Below, in pieces: positions 22,115 to 26,102 of a stretch of 26,102 nt of DNA; within the stretch, counting starts at the first letter, position 1, and every line of letters starts with the position of its first letter. The stretch lies in contig CAKPYV010000029.1 in NCBI GenBank assembly GCA_934203205.1, positions 1 to 26,102 of the forward strand. Direction: 5' to 3'. This stretch comes from an uncultured Anaerovibrio sp. (lineage in GTDB: Bacteria; Bacillota; Negativicutes; Selenomonadales; Selenomonadaceae). A program made the position numbers and the translations under genes. The notes under the pieces were generated by a model that saw only the letters and a list, made by a program, of their open reading frames with translations, was not told the DNA's origin and did no database searches.

Positions 22115-24370
22115 ATGTTAAGCAATCAGCAGTGGAATGGATTTGCCGGAAACCTCTGGCGTGAAGAGATTAATGTACGTGATTTTATTCAGAAGAACTA
22201 TAAGCCTTTTGATGGGGATGAGAGCTTCCTGGCGGATCCTACTGATGCAACTAATAAGCTGTGGGCCAAGCTTCAGGAGCTGCAGAAGGAGGAGCGTCAG
22301 AACAATGGCGTTCTGGATATGGATACTGATGTAGTAGCCAGCCTTACCTCCCATGCTCCAGGCTATATAGACGAGAGCCTGAAGGATTTGGAGAAGGTTG
22401 TTGGTCTCCAGACTGACAAGCCTCTGAAGAGAGCTTTCATGCCTTATGGCGGTATCAAGATGGCTGAGCAGTCCTGCACCAACTATGGCTATGAGCCAAG
22501 TGCAAGACTCCATGAGATTTTTACCAAGTATCACAAGACTCACAATCAGGCTGTATTTGATGCTTATACCCCAGAGATGCGTCTGGCTCGTCGCAGTCAT
22601 ATTATTACCGGTTTGCCTGACACCTACGGCCGTGGCCGTATTGTAGGTGACTATCGTCGTGTTGCCCTCTATGGTATTGACCAGCTGATTGCCTTCAAGA
22701 AGGAAGATTTGGCTAATGTTGGTGGCGACGGCGTTATGACTGATGATGTTGTACGTCTCCGTGAGGAGCTGGCAGAGCAGATTCGTGCTCTCAGTGGTTT
22801 GAAGGAAATGGCAGCCTCCTATGGCTTTGATATTTCCGCTCCTGCCAAGGATGCCCGTGAGGCTGTACAGTGGCTGTACTTCGGCTATCTGGGTGCTATT
22901 AAGACTCAGAACGGTGCTGCCATGAGTGTTGGCCGTGTATCCACTTTCCTGGATATCTATATTGAGCGTGATATTGCCAATGGCATTTTGACTGAGGCAG
23001 AGGCTCAGGAGCTGATTGACCATATGGTTATGAAGTTCCGCATGGTACGCTTTGCTCGTATCACCTCTTACAATGAGTTGTTCTCCGGCGATCCTGTATG
23101 GGCTACCTTGGAGGTAGGTGGTACTGGTATTGATGGCCGTCATATGGTAACCAAGAACGATTACCGCTTCCTCCATACTTTGGAGAATATGGGCCCATCC
23201 CCAGAGCCAAATCTGACCGTTCTGTATTCCTCCTCCCTGCCTGAGAACTTCAAGCGCTATGCAGCCAAGATTTCTATCAGCACCAGTTCCATCCAGTATG
23301 AGAACGATGATACTATGAAGCCAGAGTGGGGGGATGATTACTCTATCTGCTGCTGCGTATCTGCAACTCAGACTGGTAAGGAGATGCAGTTCTTCGGTGC
23401 TCGTGCCAACTTGGCCAAGTGCTTGCTCTATGCTATTAACGGTGGCGTTGATGAGAAGAGCGGCGATCAGATTGGACCTGAGTACCGCGGTGTAGCTGGC
23501 GATGTTCTGGAGTATCAGGATGTTGTTACCAAATTTGACCGCATGATGGATTGGCTGGCAGGTCTCTATGTAAATACTCTGAACCTGATTCAGTATATGC
23601 ATGACAAGTACTACTATGAGGCTGAGGAAATGGCTCTCATCGACACCGATGTACGCCGTACCTTTGCTACTGGTATTGCAGGTTTCTCCCATGTAGTAGA
23701 TTCCCTGTCCGCTATTAAATATGCCAAGGTAACTGCTATTCGCAATGAGGCTGGCATTGTTATCGACTACAAGACTGAGGGTGACTTCCCACGCTACGGT
23801 AACGATGATGAGCGGGCTGATGAGATTGCCAAGTGGTTGTTGAAGTCCTTCCTAGAGAAGATTAAGTCCCGTCACACCTACAGAAATTCTGAGCCTACCA
23901 CCTCCATTCTTACCATTACCTCCAACGTGGTATATGGCAAGTTTACTGGTGCAATGCCAGATGGCCGTGAGGCAGGTGTTCCTCTGTCCCCTGGTGCAAA
24001 TCCAAGCTACGGTGCAGAAAAGAGCGGTCTGCTGGCTTCCCTGAACTCTGTTGCTAAGCTGCCATATGAGTGGGCTTTGGATGGTATTTCCAATACCCAG
24101 AGCATGACTCCAGAGGCATTGGGCCACAATGAGGAGGAGCGTACTACTCAGCTGGTACACGTAATGGATGGTTACTTCGATCAGGGTGCACATCATCTGA
24201 ATGTAAATGTATTTGGCCGTGAGAAGCTGCTGGATGCTATGGAGCATCCTGAGAAGGAAGAGTATGCAAACTTCACTATCCGCGTTTCTGGTTATGCTGT
24301 AAAGTTCATTAACCTGACTCGTGAGCAGCAGCTGGATGTAATTTCCAGAACTTTCCATGAGCACATGTAA
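22115..24370 (+). CDS. pflB: Formate C-acetyltransferase (pyruvate formate-lyase)
   Basis: 751 aa, the size of classical PFL. It converts pyruvate and CoA to acetyl-CoA and formate in anaerobic fermentation. The catalytic cysteine pair is Cys413-Cys414 in YSICCCVSATQTGKEMQFFG. An extra Cys412 stands where E. coli has Ala. The glycyl radical site is Gly726 in IRVSGYAVKF near the C-terminus. TAGGAGGA precedes the ATG. Codons are visibly more biased (many CGT, GGT, CTG, ATC, TAC) than in neighbouring genes, as expected for an abundant protein. The activase gene follows with a 14-nt overlap. Confidence 0.97.
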   Translation: MLSNQQWNGFAGNLWREEINVRDFIQKNYKPFDGDESFLADPTDATNKLWAKLQELQKEERQNNGVLDMDTDVVASLTSHAPGYIDESLKDLEKVVGLQTDKPLKRAFMPYGGIKMAEQSCTNYGYEPSARLHEIFTKYHKTHNQAVFDAYTPEMRLARRSHIITGLPDTYGRGRIVGDYRRVALYGIDQLIAFKKEDLANVGGDGVMTDDVVRLREELAEQIRALSGLKEMAASYGFDISAPAKDAREAVQWLYFGYLGAIKTQNGAAMSVGRVSTFLDIYIERDIANGILTEAEAQELIDHMVMKFRMVRFARITSYNELFSGDPVWATLEVGGTGIDGRHMVTKNDYRFLHTLENMGPSPEPNLTVLYSSSLPENFKRYAAKISISTSSIQYENDDTMKPEWGDDYSICCCVSATQTGKEMQFFGARANLAKCLLYAINGGVDEKSGDQIGPEYRGVAGDVLEYQDVVTKFDRMMDWLAGLYVNTLNLIQYMHDKYYYEAEEMALIDTDVRRTFATGIAGFSHVVDSLSAIKYAKVTAIRNEAGIVIDYKTEGDFPRYGNDDERADEIAKWLLKSFLEKIKSRHTYRNSEPTTSILTITSNVVYGKFTGAMPDGREAGVPLSPGANPSYGAEKSGLLASLNSVAKLPYEWALDGISNTQSMTPEALGHNEEERTTQLVHVMDGYFDQGAHHLNVNVFGREKLLDAMEHPEKEEYANFTIRVSGYAVKFINLTREQQLDVISRTFHEHM

Positions 24371-25142
24371 TAATGCTGCCCAGAATCTGCCTGTCTACGG
24401 ACAGGTGGATTCTGTGGAAAGCTTTGGTTCTGTAGATGGGCCAGGGTTAAGATATATTATTTTCCTCAAGGGCTGTCCTCTCCGCTGTCTCTATTGTCAC
24501 AATCCTGAAACCTGGGGTGGCAAGGAGGGAGAGAAGCGTTCTTCTGAGGAAATGTTGCAGGCTGCTTTGCGGTATCGCCCCTATTGGAAGGGTGGCGGTG
24601 GCATTACCGTTTCTGGCGGTGAACCACTTTTGCAGATGGATTTTGTTACGGATTTGTTTCGGCGGGCTAAGGCTCAGGGCGTATCTACCTGTATAGATAC
24701 CTCTGGGGCTGTGTTTAGCCGTGAGCCAGTAAAATTGCAGGTTACAAATGAGCTGCTGGCGGTAACGGATTTGTTGCTTTTGGATATCAAGCATATTGAT
24801 AGTGCCAAGCACAAGGAGCTTACTGGCATGGGGAATGAGCATATTTTGGATTTTGCTAAATATTTGGCCGAAATCAAAAAGCCTGTGTGGATTCGTCATG
24901 TCTTGGTGCCAGGCATTAATGATGATGAGGAAAGTCTGGGCAAAACTGGTGAGTTTGTAGCTTCCTTGGGCAATGTTCAGAGATTGGAAATATTGCCTTA
25001 TCATCGTATGGCGATGCATAAATATGAGGATTTGGGGATTGCCTATCAGATTCCTGACATTCCAGAGCCATCTAGAGAGGCAGTAGCTAAAGCTCAGCAA
25101 ATTCTAAATACAGAAGCCTATCAGGGTTATAAAAATAGCTAA
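24357..25142 (+). CDS. pflA: Pyruvate formate-lyase activating enzyme (radical SAM glycyl radical activase)
   Basis: 261 aa. It uses a 4Fe-4S cluster and SAM to make the glycyl radical on PflB. The cluster ligands are Cys40, Cys44 and Cys47 in KGCPLRCLYCHNPETWGG, the classical activase motif. ITVSGGEPLLQ holds the SAM-binding GGEP. LLLDIKHID and RHVLVPGIND are also family blocks. There is no extra ferredoxin insert, which marks the short PflA type. The start ATG overlaps the last codons of pflB and has no Shine-Dalgarno site, so translation probably depends on coupling. Confidence 0.95.
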   Translation: MSTCNNAAQNLPVYGQVDSVESFGSVDGPGLRYIIFLKGCPLRCLYCHNPETWGGKEGEKRSSEEMLQAALRYRPYWKGGGGITVSGGEPLLQMDFVTDLFRRAKAQGVSTCIDTSGAVFSREPVKLQVTNELLAVTDLLLLDIKHIDSAKHKELTGMGNEHILDFAKYLAEIKKPVWIRHVLVPGINDDEESLGKTGEFVASLGNVQRLEILPYHRMAMHKYEDLGIAYQIPDIPEPSREAVAKAQQILNTEAYQGYKNS

Positions 25143-25145
25143 ACA

Positions 25146-25186
25146 AAATCGCTATAATGTGTGTAGTGCACATTATAGCGATTTTT
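25146..25186 (+). terminator. Intrinsic terminator after pflA
   Basis: A 16-bp perfect stem AAATCGCTATAATGTG (25146-25161) with its complement at 25169-25184, a 7-nt loop and TTTTT. The left end of copy D begins a few bases later. Confidence 0.88.
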
Positions 25187-25238
25187 CTATTCTAAATTCT
25201 GATTTGCCGAATACATCAATTATCTATACACTTCTCGT

Positions 25239-25406
25239 AGGCATGGCATATACCCTTACAGGCACGCTCGCGCTATATTGATGTGCCTCACGCTGCTAAA
25301 CTCATTTAATCACATGAAAAGCTTCACGATGTTCACCTTTTCATGGCTTAAATTCGTTAAGAAGCGAGGCACATCGATATACCTGTTAAGGGTATATGTC
25401 ATGCCT
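25239..25406 (+). repeat. 168-nt long imperfect hairpin module (copy D)
   Basis: Same length as 19720-19887, with two substitutions. One lies in the tip stem/loop area (CATCTTTTC to CACCTTTTC) and the other beside the CATGAAAAG stem. The outer arms are unchanged. Confidence 0.8.
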
Positions 25407-25587
25407 TCTACTTTGTGTATTCATTGCACCTTCCTGCTTTGGCACTATTTGTAATTTTGACGTATTTAATGGAATGGAACAGCAGATGATAGTACCCTAA
25501 GAAAACCCTTGCTAAGCCTCGGTGCTTAATGAGTTCAAGGCGTAAGGCGCAGAAGGAATTTAGCATCCGTTATGCTTAGCTAGGAGT

Positions 25588-25647
25588 GGGCAATATGCCA
25601 GCGACATATTGCCCGGAATAAAGTGACCGCTGTGTCACTTTATTCCG
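25588..25647 (+). repeat. Two adjacent perfect hairpins in the variable middle of copy D
   Basis: GGGCAATATG (25588-25597) pairs with CATATTGCCC (25605-25614). Immediately next, CGGAATAAAGTGAC (25614-25627) pairs with GTCACTTTATTCCG (25634-25647). Neither is followed by a T run. Absent from copy C. Confidence 0.7.
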
Positions 25648-25708
25648 CGACGAGCGATATTTAGTTCAGACTATCTCTGATGTGGCTATTAAGTACAGTA
25701 AAGGCAGA

Positions 25709-25921
25709 ATGATTCGACAACAGCCGGAGGGGCATGACACTTTTGCGTCGGGAGACTCCTGCTTTTGCGCAGCAAAAGTGGCCCCGGTGGCACTCTCTAT
25801 CATTACGGCCTCTGTGAATTGGCTCAGCGACAAGCGGTATTACTGCGTAAGGATAAATCACCAATTAGGGCCATTAAGTCGGACAGAGCAAAAGTCGTTA
25901 TGACCGCAGGCTGTATTTCGA
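25709..25921 (+). repeat. 213-nt right module with conserved 64-codon frame (copy D)
   Basis: Aligns to 19995-20207 with no gaps. Frame 25709-25903 encodes the same peptide with three amino-acid changes. AAAGG lies 5 nt before this ATG but is not conserved in copy C. Confidence 0.7.
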
Positions 25922-26028
25922 GAAATTTTGACATATCGAATTATATTTACGATACTAGGTAGAGATAGGCAACTCGACAAATCAGAATTTGTTGGTAATA
26001 TATAAAAAAGCTCCTGAAATGGCAGGTG

Positions 26029-26102
26029 TGTACCGACCCCAAAAAGTTAGACCTAAAATCTAATTTTTGGAGGTCGGTTTTTTTGGCAAAATATAGTTAT
26101 GA
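26029..26102 (+). mobile_element. Left end of an IS3/IS150-family insertion sequence (cut by window edge)
   Basis: TGTACCGACCCC-AAAAAGTTAGAC is the typical terminal sequence of IS150-group IS3 elements. A short inverted repeat (TTAGA/TCTAA) and a GGAGGT ribosome binding site precede the first transposase ORF. Its terminus does not match the inverted repeats of the neighbouring element, so the two are unrelated. It sits 38 bases right of copy D. Confidence 0.8.
26083..26102 (+). CDS. Start of IS3-family transposase OrfA (partial)
   Basis: TTG start with GGAGGT 8 nt upstream. The visible residues are M-A-K-Y-S-Y, the usual opening of IS150-type OrfA (AKYSxEFK). This ORF supplies the helix-turn-helix part of the transposase and is normally joined to OrfB by frameshifting. 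The rest is outside the window. Confidence 0.7.

Larger units (their letters stand above)
25194..25990 (+). mobile_element. Inverted-repeat-bounded, transposase-less element (copy D, 797 bp)
   Basis: The left end (25194-25212) and right end (25972-25990) are inverted repeats with 2 of 19 mismatches. The right end is the exact reverse complement of the left end of copy C. Order: long hairpin (25239-25406), about 45 further bases shared with copy C, a copy-specific middle (about 25450-25705) with tandem hairpins, then the right module (25709-25921). It has the same orientation as copy C. No transposase. This accounts for the gene-free stretch after pflA. Confidence 0.7.

Noticed and set aside
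22118..23692. Long antisense ORF (524 codons) opposite pflB
   Set aside because: It mirrors the strongly biased codons of pflB, has no ribosome binding site or promoter, and its product has no recognisable domain. PFL motifs on the plus strand are unambiguous.
25500..25650. CRISPR-like array in the repeat-rich region after pflA
   Set aside because: The hairpins differ in sequence from one another, and there is no regularly spaced direct repeat and no cas gene.
26029..26102. The insertion sequence at the right edge as the source of the modular elements
   Set aside because: Its terminal bases (TGTACCGACCCC) share nothing with the element ends (AAATTCTGATTTG), and their spacing and layout differ.

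Overview
The window looks like chromosomal DNA of an anaerobic, moderately AT-rich member of the Bacillota. The most likely class is Negativicutes (a Selenomonas- or Anaerovibrio-like organism). Clues are pyruvate formate-lyase with its activase, the siroheme-dependent heme enzymes AhbC/AhbD, secreted proteins of Negativicutes type, and strong Shine-Dalgarno sites with ATG, GTG or TTG starts. The taxonomic call is inference.

Layout. 1-730 is intergenic. It holds the right end of an interspersed repeat element and, beside it, a compact locus with two convergent consensus promoters, a 59-codon hydrophobic ORF on the minus strand and a terminator-ended RNA on the plus strand. This resembles a type I toxin-antitoxin module and is the most novel-looking item here. 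815-1153 (minus) is a small membrane protein. 1352-7986 is a plus-strand block: a degenerate enhancer-binding-protein-like regulator, trmB, an ftsW-type SEDS gene, a pyridoxamine kinase, a radical SAM protein, an EF2563/YqeB-type protein and a small unknown. tRNA-Arg(ACG) follows at 8063-8140. 8373-12951 is a tetR-ahbC-ahbD run followed by a HAD phosphatase and a PHP/histidinol-phosphatase-like gene. A candidate ~90-nt small RNA lies at 12993-13080.

13082-13645 (minus) is an unknown cytosolic protein. 13859-19611 is a plus-strand block with a secreted unknown, metA (carrying the acetyl-type Glu111), a second secreted unknown, a DUF2225 protein, an unknown and an exported DUF4127 protein. 20387-25142 carries an exported DUF1254/DUF1214 protein, pflB and pflA. 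The right edge holds the first 74 bp of an IS3/IS150-family insertion sequence.

Repeats. Two complete copies of an inverted-repeat-bounded, transposase-less element lie directly downstream of terminators at 19659-20276 and 25194-25990, in the same orientation, bracketing DUF1254-pflB-pflA. Each has a 168-nt near-perfect long hairpin on the left, a variable middle, and a 213-nt right module with a conserved 64-codon reading frame. The right end of a third copy is at 1-125 and a deleted, inverted remnant is at 8204-8278. The repeats and the 123-682 locus are what ordinary gene annotation would miss.

Functions. The housekeeping content covers tRNA modification, septal peptidoglycan synthesis, B6 salvage, methionine synthesis, heme synthesis from siroheme, and anaerobic pyruvate cleavage. 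All calls come from reading the sequence; no search or folding program was run.
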